64,000 bases of DNA, from the NCBI GenBank assembly GCA_041399155.1, contig JAWKTI010000006.1, forward strand, positions 124,001-188,000, in the 5' to 3' direction. This document shows, piece by piece, positions 46,092 through 55,497 of this stretch. Every line of letters begins with the position of its first letter. Within the stretch, counting starts at the first letter, position 1. The DNA comes from Zavarzinella sp. (lineage in GTDB: Bacteria > Planctomycetota > Planctomycetia > Gemmatales > Gemmataceae). The notes below the pieces were generated by a model. That model saw only the letters and a program-made list of their open reading frames with translations. It was not told the origin of the DNA and searched no databases. Position numbers and translations under genes: made by a program.

Positions 46092-47405
46092 ATGTTCAGT
46101 TCCATTTTCTTCGATTTCACCTTACCGAACTCGGTGACGTGGTTCTATTTCTCATTTTTTCTGGTCATTACGCTATTTTTTCGGTTTAAGAACATTTTTT
46201 CGCTGCGGAACCTGGATCTGCTGCTGCTTTATTCCATAGCGCCTGGGTTATTAATGCTGCACCAGGCCCACAATTACCTGCGTACTGGTGGGCCACCTGC
46301 AAGCATTCAGGTCAGCTACATCTGGTTGCTCGGTGGATCGGCACTGGTCTTTCTCCGCACGGTGCTGGACCTGGGATTGGAAAAACGCCCACTGATTCGT
46401 CCGAATTTGAACAAACAGGCACTTCTGTGCCTGACAATTGTGCTGTTTGTGGGTTTGTGCGTGGTAGCCATTCGCCGCATTCCCGATTCCCCAGTGGACG
46501 TGGGAAAAAGCCTGCCCACCTTCGAAAAAGTGCAGAACAATGCGATGAACGTGGTGTCGAACACCACGCGAATTGTCAATTTAAGCGAAGCCACCACGCG
46601 TTTCTGGGTAGAACGGATTGTGGTGATGATCCTGCACCTTGGGGTATCGGTCCTGCTGGTACAGATAGGCGTGCGGCATTTCCATAGTCGGGCGTCCGGC
46701 ATGTCGATGGCCTGCCTGTATATGTTGTTGCCGTATACCGCCTACCATGTCTCCCAGGTGCACCACGTGCTGCCAATGATTTTTGTGCTGGCAGCCATTT
46801 ACTGGTCAAATTACCCCAGCCTGGCGGGTGCGATGATGGGGATTGCCTGTGGCAGCATGATCTTTCCGGTGTTAGCCTTCCCACTGTGGCTGGGGTATTA
46901 TCGTGGTCGGGGTTTTCTGCGGTTCTTATTAGGATTTCTCATTTCTTCGGTGTTAATGTTGATTGTCACCTCCCTGATTCTGTTCCTGACGGGCAGTTTG
47001 CGGGACTATTTAAGTGTACATCAATATATTGTTGATTGGAAAGGCTGGCAGGCACCCACCACGGAAAGTATCTGGCGGGGCTCGCACTGGGCTTACCGAC
47101 TGCCGGTAATGATTCTGTACGGTGCCTTTATCGTGCTGACGATGTTCTGGCCCACCCCACGCACGCTGGCACAGGTGGTTGCCCAGACGGGTGCGGTGTT
47201 TGTGGGCGTGCAATTCTGGTATTCCGATCAGGGTGGTGTTTATGTATTGTGGTATTTGCCTTTGCTGCTGATTGTGGTATTTCGATGCGACCCTGTCCGC
47301 GAACCAAGTTCGGAACAGGAAACGGCCAGCACCCCACCGTATCAGAAGTCGTTGCTGCGAGGTCGCCGGTCCAGAAAGAATCATCCCACTACGGGTGTCA
47401 TCTAA
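46092..47405 (+). CDS. Polytopic membrane protein
   Basis: 437 residues with about ten hydrophobic helices. Motifs such as LLLYSIAPGLLMLHQAHNYL, YMLLPYTAYHVSQVHHVLPM and IYWSNYPSLAGAMMGIACG resemble GT-C or ArnT-like glycosyltransferase membrane domains, but I cannot identify a catalytic signature with confidence. It lies between the SDR gene and the phosphatase gene, all on the plus strand with gaps of about 50 and 39 bases, so it may belong to one transcript. Confidence 0.72.
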   Translation: MFSSIFFDFTLPNSVTWFYFSFFLVITLFFRFKNIFSLRNLDLLLLYSIAPGLLMLHQAHNYLRTGGPPASIQVSYIWLLGGSALVFLRTVLDLGLEKRPLIRPNLNKQALLCLTIVLFVGLCVVAIRRIPDSPVDVGKSLPTFEKVQNNAMNVVSNTTRIVNLSEATTRFWVERIVVMILHLGVSVLLVQIGVRHFHSRASGMSMACLYMLLPYTAYHVSQVHHVLPMIFVLAAIYWSNYPSLAGAMMGIACGSMIFPVLAFPLWLGYYRGRGFLRFLLGFLISSVLMLIVTSLILFLTGSLRDYLSVHQYIVDWKGWQAPTTESIWRGSHWAYRLPVMILYGAFIVLTMFWPTPRTLAQVVAQTGAVFVGVQFWYSDQGGVYVLWYLPLLLIVVFRCDPVREPSSEQETASTPPYQKSLLRGRRSRKNHPTTGVI

Positions 47406-47444
47406 CCAGCATGCCCCCTTTGGTGATCAGTAAGAGAATATTTG

Positions 47445-48059
47445 ATGGAAGTACTTTCAAATCAAGAAGTTACGTCAGATCGCCTGCGGCGGATTGGCTT
47501 TTATCTTCAGCTCCTGGGTGGGGCCGCAATTGCGGCAATTATCGTCATTGGCCCACTGGCATACATCAGTTTTCGCAAGCCAACCTATCGGAATTTTCGA
47601 GTGGTCGATGAAGGGAAGTTGTACCGCACCGCCCAGTTGAATGAGGCAGGCCTGGAACGGGTAATTCTGGAGTATGGAATACGCACCGTGGTCAGTTTGC
47701 GCTATGCGGACGATGGCGAACCTTCCCCACCAGACGAGTGGGAAGAACAGGTCTGCCAGCGGCTGGGAGTGCAGCACGTCCGGATTCGACCTGGTTACCA
47801 CGAAGGGGATCATGGCGAAAAAAATGCCCGTGTTGCTTATGACCGGTTTATCGAATTAATGCGAAATCCAAACAACCACCCAGTATTAATTCATTGCTTC
47901 CGTGGGGTGCACCGTACGGGCTGTTTTTGCGCTGTTTACCGAATGAATGTGCAAAAATGGTCAAACGAAGAAGCAATTCAGGAATTAATTGATTTTGGAT
48001 ACGATAAACTGAAAGAAGAGTCCGATGTATACAACTTTATGAAAAGCTACCGACCATAG
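47445..48059 (+). CDS. Dual-specificity/tyrosine phosphatase, membrane-anchored
   Basis: 204 residues. One membrane helix (about 18-42) precedes a compact PTP domain. The active-site loop HCFRGVHRTG contains C151-x5-R157, and an acidic loop lies at DEWEEQ. The fold resembles Siw14/plant-type DSP enzymes. It would remove phosphate from phosphotyrosine, inositol phosphates or polyphosphate-like substrates. It is followed after about 85 bases by a PP2C phosphatase, so two different phosphatases are neighbours. Confidence 0.88.
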   Translation: MEVLSNQEVTSDRLRRIGFYLQLLGGAAIAAIIVIGPLAYISFRKPTYRNFRVVDEGKLYRTAQLNEAGLERVILEYGIRTVVSLRYADDGEPSPPDEWEEQVCQRLGVQHVRIRPGYHEGDHGEKNARVAYDRFIELMRNPNNHPVLIHCFRGVHRTGCFCAVYRMNVQKWSNEEAIQELIDFGYDKLKEESDVYNFMKSYRP

Positions 48060-48143
48060 ACTGAGCAATCGCTACTTGGCTAGTAACATATAATTTTCGG
48101 GGTCGACTCTTTGTGAGTTGAAAAAAAGGTTAGGAAGCTGCAC

Positions 48144-49466
48144 GTGTCTTTTTTTAACGAGATCGAGCATTCGGCGAAAACGCATGTGGGTATCAAACGA
48201 CCCCACAATCAGGACGCGTTTGTAGTGCAGCAAGCTCCTGACAAGGACAACTGGCACACCGTGGGCCATCTGTATCTGGTCGCAGATGGCATGGGCGGCC
48301 ACGCCGTGGGTGAGAAAGCCAGCGCCAAGGCGGTGCAGGAAATCCCACTGAAGTTTGTGAAATGTATCGCCACCGATGGCCCCGCCAATGCCCTGCGGAA
48401 AGCTTTTCAGGAAGCAAACGCTGGTATCCACGCGATTGGCGAAAGTAATCCGGAATTTCGCGGCATGGGCACCACCGCCACCGCACTGGTGCTGCGGGGT
48501 GAAGGTGCCTGGGTTGCCCACGTGGGAGACAGCCGGGCGTACCGCATTCGCGATGGCAGCATCCAGCAACTGACCTACGACCATAGCTATTCCTGGGAAC
48601 TGGCTCGACGCCTGGGTATCCCACCGGAAGAGATGGAAGATGTCAAAAAGAACGTCATTGTTCGTTCTTTGGGGCCGGATGCCCTGGTTCAGGTGGATAT
48701 CGAAGGTCCTTACCCACTGCAATCGGGCGATGCGTTCCTGCTGTGCAGCGATGGACTATCCAACTTAGTCACGCCCGATGAAATCGGCGCGATCGTTTCT
48801 TCGATGCCGCTGCCGGAAGCCACCGAATTTCTGATCGAACTGGCCAATCTGCGTGGTGGGCCGGACAACATTACCGCCATTGCGGTCAGAATTGGTCAGA
48901 CCACCGAATCGATGGCGATCGATCCCGCAGATAAGCAGTTTCTGCAGAAAATTCAGAAAAGTTTTCTTGGCAAAATCCCCTGGCCGATGTGGCTGCTGCT
49001 GTTAGGAATCTTGCTGGCTCTGGGCTTTGTTGTTGCCTCGATGGCTGCCTGGAAAGGTGGCGTGCTGTTATTTGCCTGCTCGCTGTTATCCATGGTGGCA
49101 GGGATGATCGGCCTGATTATGCAGACCAGAAAACGACCCGAACAGTCCGATTTGGAGGCGCCTCCCGCCACCAAAGCCAATATTCATCGGCAGTATCCGA
49201 TCCGAATTGACCAGTCCCTCGTCGATCGCTGGAAAAATCTGACGCTGCAGATTAAAGAACAATTAGAAGCTCGGGAATGGAAAACCGAATGGACGCAATA
49301 CAAAAAACATGTCGATGAAGCCACGCGGTGCATGATCGACAGCGATTATCTGGTGGCGTTTCGATCGTTTTCGCGGGCACTTCATGTGCTGAGCAGGTCG
49401 TTTAACAAAAATCGACCGAAAGAAGAATCATTCAAACCGAAGTGGGACAACAATTCAGGCGGCTGA
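48144..49466 (+). CDS. PP2C-type Ser/Thr phosphatase with membrane C-terminus
   Basis: 440 residues from a GTG start. The PP2C core (1-255) has metal ligands D24 (RPHNQDAF) and D48 (LVADGMGGHA), then GMGTTATAL, HVGDSRAYRIRDG, LCSDGLSNLV and GGPDNITAIAVRI. Two membrane helices (about 275-325) and a C-terminal soluble helical domain of about 100 residues follow. It opposes Hanks-type kinases, which are abundant in planctomycetes, and could act on the phosphothreonine targets read by the FHA protein at 16771. The C-terminal domain has no recognised family. Confidence 0.93.
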   Translation: MSFFNEIEHSAKTHVGIKRPHNQDAFVVQQAPDKDNWHTVGHLYLVADGMGGHAVGEKASAKAVQEIPLKFVKCIATDGPANALRKAFQEANAGIHAIGESNPEFRGMGTTATALVLRGEGAWVAHVGDSRAYRIRDGSIQQLTYDHSYSWELARRLGIPPEEMEDVKKNVIVRSLGPDALVQVDIEGPYPLQSGDAFLLCSDGLSNLVTPDEIGAIVSSMPLPEATEFLIELANLRGGPDNITAIAVRIGQTTESMAIDPADKQFLQKIQKSFLGKIPWPMWLLLLGILLALGFVVASMAAWKGGVLLFACSLLSMVAGMIGLIMQTRKRPEQSDLEAPPATKANIHRQYPIRIDQSLVDRWKNLTLQIKEQLEAREWKTEWTQYKKHVDEATRCMIDSDYLVAFRSFSRALHVLSRSFNKNRPKEESFKPKWDNNSGG

Positions 49467-49609
49467 AAAAGCGGCATTTTCGCGCCAAACCTCAGGATAT
49501 CTATGTCCAGACCTGAAAATCGCGCAATCTTCTCAGAAGTGGAATGGTTTTCTCTGCCCACTGCTGATGAAATTAAGACACATCAACGATTGTCCAATAT
49601 ATCAAACTA

Positions 49610-50545
49610 ATGAAATCAGGGGTAAAACTCGGGACGCGTGGGAGTCAGTTGGCATTGTGGCAGGCCAGACTGGTCAAGTCGATGCTGGAAACTGCTCATC
49701 CGGGAATTCCGGTTGAAATTGTGGTGATTGAAACCGATGGTGATCGTGTTCAATCGGTGCCTCTTTCCTCTTTTGGTGGCTTTGGCGTTTTTACCAAGGC
49801 AATCCAGGAAGCATTGCTGGCCCGCACCGTCGATATTGCGGTGCATAGCCTGAAAGACCTGCCCACCATCCCAGTGGAAGGACTGCAACTGGCAGCAGTC
49901 ACCCCACGTGGGCCACTAGGGGATGCTCTGGTTTCTCAGAAATGGAGCCGATTTGACGATTTACCCCCACAATCGACCGTGGGGTCCAGTTCACTCCGTC
50001 GCAAAGCACAATTGTTGTTGCGACGACCCGACTTGAACGTGGTGGATTTGCGTGGCAACGTGGAAACACGGTTGCGAAAGCTGGCAGAACAGCAATACGA
50101 TGCCATCGTACTGGCCGAAGCGGGCCTGGTTCGATTGGGTCTCGCCCAGCACATTACCGAAATTCTTGACCCCACCTGGATGTTACCTGCGGTGGGACAG
50201 GGTGCAGTGGCGATTGAATGCCGCACGGAAGATGAAAATACTCGGGAGTTGATGGAAAAAATCAATCATCACCCCACATGGCAGTGTGTTCAGGCGGAAC
50301 GACATTTTTTAAGCACCCTTGGCGGGGGATGTCTGGTACCTGTTGGCTGCCTCAGTCGCTATGAGGAAAACACCCTTTCACTGACGGGGGCTGTTTTTTC
50401 AACGGATGGAAAACAACGAATTGGAGATACAGTTACTGGAATGATGGACAAATCAGTGGATTTAGGTAACGAATTAGCCCGACTATTAGTAGATCGAGGC
50501 GCGAAACAACTACTGAGTGGCATGGCCACCTATCCGAAAGGTTGA
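49610..50545 (+). CDS. hemC: Hydroxymethylbilane synthase (porphobilinogen deaminase)
   Basis: 311 residues. HemC joins four porphobilinogens into hydroxymethylbilane, a haem precursor. It shows KLGTRGSQLALWQ, DIAVHSLKDLP and TVGSSSLRRKAQLL. The dipyrromethane cofactor is attached to C241 in LGGGCLVPVG. The usual hemD or hemB partners are absent; the next gene, two bases after its stop codon, encodes a type III polyketide synthase. Confidence 0.95.
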   Translation: MKSGVKLGTRGSQLALWQARLVKSMLETAHPGIPVEIVVIETDGDRVQSVPLSSFGGFGVFTKAIQEALLARTVDIAVHSLKDLPTIPVEGLQLAAVTPRGPLGDALVSQKWSRFDDLPPQSTVGSSSLRRKAQLLLRRPDLNVVDLRGNVETRLRKLAEQQYDAIVLAEAGLVRLGLAQHITEILDPTWMLPAVGQGAVAIECRTEDENTRELMEKINHHPTWQCVQAERHFLSTLGGGCLVPVGCLSRYEENTLSLTGAVFSTDGKQRIGDTVTGMMDKSVDLGNELARLLVDRGAKQLLSGMATYPKG

Positions 50546-50547
50546 CA

Positions 50548-51654
50548 ATGCCATTTGATATTTTAGGTATGGGTACGGCAGTACCTGATGTGAAACTGAA
50601 CCAGAAAGAAGCCCTTCGCGCAGCAGAGATTCTCTGTGCGCGAACGCCGGAGAATCTGACCTGGCTACCCGCGATGTACAATGGAACCGGAATTGAATCC
50701 CGCTATATCTGCATCGGGCGGGAAGTCGTGGACGATATTCTGAATGAAACGCAGCATTCCGGCTCGCCGTTTCTCCCGAATGGAACCCCGGATGATGCTG
50801 GCCCGCTGACGAAATTCCGCATGCAGGTTTTTCATGAAGAAGCGGGCAAAATTGCACTGGAATCGACCAAAAAAGCACTGGCGAATTCAGAAACCGACGC
50901 AAAAGATATCACCCACCTGATTACCGTCAGTTGTACTGGTTTTTCTGCACCAGGTTACGATTACCATTTGATTCAGGAACTGAATCTTCCCCGTAACGTC
51001 CTGCGTACCAACGTTGGCTTTATGGGTTGTCACGGTTCATTTAATGCGTTGCGGGTGGCACAGGCATATGCCGAAAGCGACCCCAGTGCCCGAATTCTGC
51101 TCTGTTCGGTGGAATTGTGCAGCATCCACTACCATTATGGCTGGGACCCACAGAAGATTATTGCTAATGCCCTGTTTTCCGATGGTTCTGGAGCCCTGGT
51201 GGGCCGTGCCGCACCCAGCAGTGGGTCAGATCGCTGGAAACTGCATGCAACCGGGTCGATTCTGCTCGACAATTCGGCCCGCGCGATGAGCTGGCACGTG
51301 GCCAATCATGGCTTTGACATGGTGTTGTCGAAAAAGATTCCCGAACTGATTCAGGCCCACCTCCGCGAACCACTGACCAACTGGCTGGCAAAATATGAGG
51401 TGGACGTGAAAGATGTGGGTACCTGGGCTGTCCATCCCGGTGGTCCCAAGATTCTGGAAGCAGTTGGTTCTGCCATGAGCCTGACGATGGATCGCTTCTG
51501 GGCCTCCAAAGACATCCTGCGGGACTATGGAAACATGTCCTCCGCCACGATTCTGTTCATTTTGAACCACCTGCGGAAACAACGTTCCCCAGGTCCGGTG
51601 GTGGCCATTGGCTTCGGCCCAGGCCTGACCATGGAAATGATGCTCTTCAAATAA
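50548..51654 (+). CDS. Type III polyketide synthase (chalcone-synthase superfamily)
   Basis: 368 residues from ATG 50548. The Cys-His-Asn triad is present: C161 (NVGFMGCHGSFNAL), H296 (WAVHPGGPKIL) and N329 (YGNMSSATILFIL). SDGSGALV is also typical. It would extend an acyl starter with malonyl-CoA units, without an acyl carrier protein, to give pyrones or (alkyl)resorcinols. The active-site Cys lies in the class pattern of bacterial enzymes such as RppA or ArsB. It begins two bases after hemC and is thus probably co-translated. No oxidase or methyltransferase tailoring gene follows. A 3-ketoacyl-ACP synthase III was considered, but the triad and WAVHPGG favour type III PKS. Confidence 0.9.
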   Translation: MPFDILGMGTAVPDVKLNQKEALRAAEILCARTPENLTWLPAMYNGTGIESRYICIGREVVDDILNETQHSGSPFLPNGTPDDAGPLTKFRMQVFHEEAGKIALESTKKALANSETDAKDITHLITVSCTGFSAPGYDYHLIQELNLPRNVLRTNVGFMGCHGSFNALRVAQAYAESDPSARILLCSVELCSIHYHYGWDPQKIIANALFSDGSGALVGRAAPSSGSDRWKLHATGSILLDNSARAMSWHVANHGFDMVLSKKIPELIQAHLREPLTNWLAKYEVDVKDVGTWAVHPGGPKILEAVGSAMSLTMDRFWASKDILRDYGNMSSATILFILNHLRKQRSPGPVVAIGFGPGLTMEMMLFK

Positions 51655-51858
51655 GCGGAATGCCCACTGAATCCCACTTTCCCGATTTCATTTTTCGCAA
51701 ATAGCTTGCAGCTAAGATTCTTTCTGTTAATTAAATTACGTAATTGATATTTTACGTGTGATCTAATTGTGGCAGAACTTTTCTTGATCGCTTGAAGAAA
51801 GATGAGGAAATACACATTTTTCCCGTATATCTTTTGATTAAAATCCTCTCATAGCCCC

Positions 51859-53142
51859 TTATTTCCTGGGCAGTCTTGCGATAGCTGCCTGGGCAGTTTT
51901 GGCAATCCGTGCGGTTTTATCCTCGGCAAGTGTCGCCAGTAGTGCCTTCATCAGCGCTGTGGTGCTGGATTTGACCCAGAGTTGGCTGATGATGTGCGCA
52001 AAAGCCGCCACGGTGCGTGCTCGAACCGATGCGTTTGTATGGCGAACGAGTTCCCACAATTGTGTCTCATCACCTAAAAGCCATGCCTGAATGGCGAGGC
52101 CGAATGGCGCAAACCCGCTGTGCCCACCCTTGCTTTCCATTAGTTCGCTTAGTACCGATGGGCCATTTTGTTTGTTGTGGGTCTGAATATGTGCCAGACA
52201 AATAGCAGCCGTCGCAGCGGGTGGATTGACACGCCCCATATTTTTTGTCAGTTGCATTGACGTACACAGGACATCGATCCATGGTGTCAAATCGACGTTC
52301 TCTGCAGCCAATTTGCAACAAAGTATGCCTGCTATTGAAAACGCATTCGCGTATTTTTCCTGGGGGTCTGTTTGAATGACTTTGCATATTAATCCCAGTA
52401 ATCGTGGAAAAAATTGCTGTACTTGATCCGATTTGCAGATAGCTGGGTTGCTCAAGGACATCATGATCGATTCGAAATAGCGCTTTTCCTCTAACACTGC
52501 AACCGCGTGATCATGTTCACCTTCCAGGATCATCTGCAAGACTCGCCAAAAAGGTAAATTGGCTTCTTTTGGGGGGACTGCTGCGACTCCCGACAGACTT
52601 TGTCCGTTTTCCAAAGCTCGGACATACGCGGTATTTAGCAAATCGGTCTGCCCTGCTGCCTGAAGTAAATCAAGTACCAATCGCAGAAACTGCGAGTGGC
52701 CAAACGTGTATCCGATCCCCTCAAGAATTTTACGTCGCAAAACGTTGTCTTTGTCTGTCAGGCACTTGATCAGTGCTTCCCAGCCAGCTTCGGTCTCCAA
52801 CTTGGGATGAGGATGAACTGAATAACCCGCGCCAACACGTCCACCAGCCACATGCAGCAAGAACAGTGCTGCATAACGGCGATCTTCTCGATTCCGGCCA
52901 GCCAGAATCTTAACAGCACGATCGACCAACGCATGCCACGCGTCACCAACGGGAGGTCCCGCATTCAGCACACACAGGGCGGCATCAAGACATTCTTCTT
53001 CAAGTCCCCAAATATTGTCGATCAGGTATTGCTGGGTAGCAGCGTCAACCGTTTCCGTTTCGAGCGCTTTGTGGATTTGCTCACAATAATCAGCCTGATC
53101 GAGCGCATCATTCACAAACAAACCCGAGAGCAATTCTTGCAT
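51859..53142 (-). CDS. HEAT-like repeat protein
   Basis: About 427 residues from ATG 53142 (AAGGA upstream), with no signal peptide or membrane span. It is entirely alpha-helical with repeated hydrophobic helices such as YAALFLLHVAGG and VRARTVAAFAHII, in the style of HEAT or armadillo scaffolds. The C-terminus ends in RIAKTAQAAIARLPRK. It lies 27 bases after the beta-propeller gene on the same strand, which suggests co-transcription. No enzymatic motif is visible. It may be a partner or assembly factor for the propeller protein, but that is an inference. Confidence 0.72.
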   Translation of the reverse strand: MQELLSGLFVNDALDQADYCEQIHKALETETVDAATQQYLIDNIWGLEEECLDAALCVLNAGPPVGDAWHALVDRAVKILAGRNREDRRYAALFLLHVAGGRVGAGYSVHPHPKLETEAGWEALIKCLTDKDNVLRRKILEGIGYTFGHSQFLRLVLDLLQAAGQTDLLNTAYVRALENGQSLSGVAAVPPKEANLPFWRVLQMILEGEHDHAVAVLEEKRYFESIMMSLSNPAICKSDQVQQFFPRLLGLICKVIQTDPQEKYANAFSIAGILCCKLAAENVDLTPWIDVLCTSMQLTKNMGRVNPPAATAAICLAHIQTHNKQNGPSVLSELMESKGGHSGFAPFGLAIQAWLLGDETQLWELVRHTNASVRARTVAAFAHIISQLWVKSSTTALMKALLATLAEDKTARIAKTAQAAIARLPRK

Positions 53143-53169
53143 TTCCAATCCTTGTGGGGCGATGATCGG

Positions 53170-55050
53170 TTATTTTTCTGCGATGTCGAGTTGCAGGAAA
53201 GTGTGGCCAGTGTGGCAGCCGTTACAGAATACATATCCGTTTGCCCGTGTGCCACTATAGTGATCGCCGGCAGTGGCATAGAATTTTGCCCGTTTCCCCG
53301 CCTTGTCGGTGGCAGGCGATGTCCAGTTGACAATGCGGTCATTGGCATCCAGACCCGCAATCACCGTGGGCATCAACGGATCTGCGGGAACGAAGGTTTT
53401 CATTTCCTGGTTCTCATTTAAATCAACCACCAGCAGTTTTTCCCAATGTCCTTTGATACGAGGTACTTCGGGCGAATCAAACCGATCACGATGAGCCCCA
53501 TATACCACCACCTTTTTAACTGTGTTGGGGTTGGTAACCACATCGGCTTGTCCCGCATCGGTGGACATGTTCAGAATTGGGTACTCCAGCGGAATATTCA
53601 AAAAGTGGCTTTCCATTTCGCCGAACGGTGCCTTGGCTGTGCGGCCAGATTGCAGCACCACTTCGGGTGGGGTGTAGGTAGTCACTGCAGGAATTTGTTC
53701 GTGCAGGTCGATTTTTCGGCGATAAATCGCCACTGGCTCCGAATCGACCATATTCGGATCGTCAAACAAAAGTTTGGCCGATGCGCCAGCCCACTGTTCT
53801 GGCAGTTGGTAAATGCCAAATGCGGTGGGATCTTTGTCCTTTTGGCCTGCGAACAGGATTACCCCACCTGGGCTGGGGCTGGGTGTGGCCATTGCCTGTA
53901 ACGCACCATGACTGGAATCAGTGGGGGCTTCCTGCAGCAGATTTTCTGCAAAAGCGGGCATTTCTGTTTCAGTGGCCAATGAGCTGGGTGCGGAACGCAG
54001 ATACCCCACAGGTGCCTGAAATAATCGATAACGTTTGTCGGCATCGTGGGACATGAAGCAGATGTTGCCGTTAAATAATGGGCGGCTTCGCCAGACTGGT
54101 TGTGGGATTTTGACCATATAGCCGAAATGCATTCCATCGGGAAACAGCCGCACCGACATCCATTGATCGGTCCCCTGCGTGGCAAACGCCCCACCTTCGG
54201 ACAGTGGGCGGATTTCTTTGCCATCCGCAGTCACCGCTTCGCGATTTCTGCTCCAGTTACTCCACATAATCCACTCGCCGGTGGTTAAAATCGGCCAGCG
54301 ATCATTATTGCGGTTCGCAGACAGCGGTTTGAACGCACCCTGGGGCGAGCGGTGCCAGATTTGTGTGGCCCGTCGTGCGTGATCCCGTCCCAGGTCTGGG
54401 ATGCGGCTGGACGCGAAAATAATTTCGCCATTCCCACGGTCGCACGGATCAATATCGTCGTAATCAATCTGTTTCCGAGTAGCTTCTGGAATCGTGGTGC
54501 CATCGGTAGCAAAACGCATCGGTGGGAGTGCGATGCACCCAGGATCATCTGCCAGGCCAGTGATCTGTTCCAGTTGATCCCCATCCACATCCATGCGAAA
54601 AATCCGCCAGTGGCCATGATCCGGGGCCGATTTTCGACCCGCAAAAAGGATTTGTTTACCATCGAGCGTGATCGAAGGACTCATCACATCAATGATGCTG
54701 GTGCCATCTGGCAACGGTCGTCCCCAGGTCAGCTCGTACACTTTGCCGTTGGGATCGAGTCGGCGCAAACGACCTTCCGGTGCGGCCCACGGAATGGTCC
54801 CTGGAAAGGTAAATCCCTCCCCTTCGGGTGTGGCACCTTCCAGCGAACTTGCATTCGTTCGGGAGGTAAAAATAATCGGTACTTCTGGCGGCGTTGCCAC
54901 AAATGGCTTCAGCGTAACCGCTTCAGGAACAGCAAGTTGAGTCAATTGATCATAAAGAAACAGGGAAAGCCCTGTCCCCACCAGAACCAGTGGCAACAGA
55001 ACAAATATCCAGAATCGTTTCGAAGTGCGTGCCATCAATGGTTGTTTCAT
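53170..55050 (-). CDS. Secreted TolB-like beta-propeller with C-terminal c-type haem motif
   Basis: 626 residues. A membrane/signal helix (about 12-36) is followed by PD40-type repeats: PSITLDGKQILFAG, NGEIIFASSRIPDLG, LTTGEWIMWSNW and SPGGVILFAGQKD. The last 18 residues carry C609-N-G-C612-H613, a CxxCH haem-attachment motif, and a second His at 616. A beta-propeller combined with a haem site at the extreme C-terminus recalls the architecture of hydrazine-synthase alpha-type proteins, but nothing else supports that family. A redox or electron-transfer role in the periplasm is inferred. The HEAT gene follows. Confidence 0.75.
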   Translation of the reverse strand: MKQPLMARTSKRFWIFVLLPLVLVGTGLSLFLYDQLTQLAVPEAVTLKPFVATPPEVPIIFTSRTNASSLEGATPEGEGFTFPGTIPWAAPEGRLRRLDPNGKVYELTWGRPLPDGTSIIDVMSPSITLDGKQILFAGRKSAPDHGHWRIFRMDVDGDQLEQITGLADDPGCIALPPMRFATDGTTIPEATRKQIDYDDIDPCDRGNGEIIFASSRIPDLGRDHARRATQIWHRSPQGAFKPLSANRNNDRWPILTTGEWIMWSNWSRNREAVTADGKEIRPLSEGGAFATQGTDQWMSVRLFPDGMHFGYMVKIPQPVWRSRPLFNGNICFMSHDADKRYRLFQAPVGYLRSAPSSLATETEMPAFAENLLQEAPTDSSHGALQAMATPSPSPGGVILFAGQKDKDPTAFGIYQLPEQWAGASAKLLFDDPNMVDSEPVAIYRRKIDLHEQIPAVTTYTPPEVVLQSGRTAKAPFGEMESHFLNIPLEYPILNMSTDAGQADVVTNPNTVKKVVVYGAHRDRFDSPEVPRIKGHWEKLLVVDLNENQEMKTFVPADPLMPTVIAGLDANDRIVNWTSPATDKAGKRAKFYATAGDHYSGTRANGYVFCNGCHTGHTFLQLDIAEK

Positions 55051-55066
55051 GGTTTAGCTTTTCTTG

Positions 55067-55459
55067 AAATCTACTTTGCGTCATGGCGATTTGGCAATTT
55101 ATTTTAAGCAAATACCTGCCAGGATTCTGCTGCATCATCATTGTTGACCGCCACGACGCCAAGACGCCACGAACAAAGTAGAAAAATTTAATATTTGTTT
55201 CGTGTATTAACTTTTATTGAGAATCTATTTGGAGTCCTGTGGTTTTGACAATTTATTGTAAGCAAATACCTGCTGCATCATCATTGTTGACCGCCACAAC
55301 GTCAAGACGCCAAGAACACAGATTACAGATTTAATGGTAATTTCATAGAAGTTTAATCTTGTAATCTATTTCGCGTCATGGCGATTAGGAAGTTTATTGT
55401 AACCAGATACCTGCCAGGTTACTACTGATTTCGTGGCGTCTTGGCGACGTGGCGGTCAA
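55067..55459. repeat. Intergenic array of ~150-bp related units and 31-bp repeats
   Basis: AATCTA-type blocks recur at about 55068, 55222 and 55373, each followed by a TTTATTxTAAxCAxATACCTG stretch. GACCGCCAC-containing blocks lie at 55144-55173 and 55287-55316 and are the inverted form of the 31-bp sequence at 55429-55459. No open frame here is convincing. Confidence 0.75.
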
Positions 55460-55497
55460 TACCTCTTTAATAGTGGGGCTTATCACCTGAGCCTAAA

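Noticed and set aside
47036..47611. Open frame across the end of the membrane protein and start of the phosphatase
   Set aside because: It overlaps two better genes in another frame, and the translation does not look like a folded protein.
53170..55050. Naming the propeller protein hydrazine synthase alpha
   Set aside because: Only the general architecture agrees; the beta/gamma subunit genes and the multi-haem context are absent.
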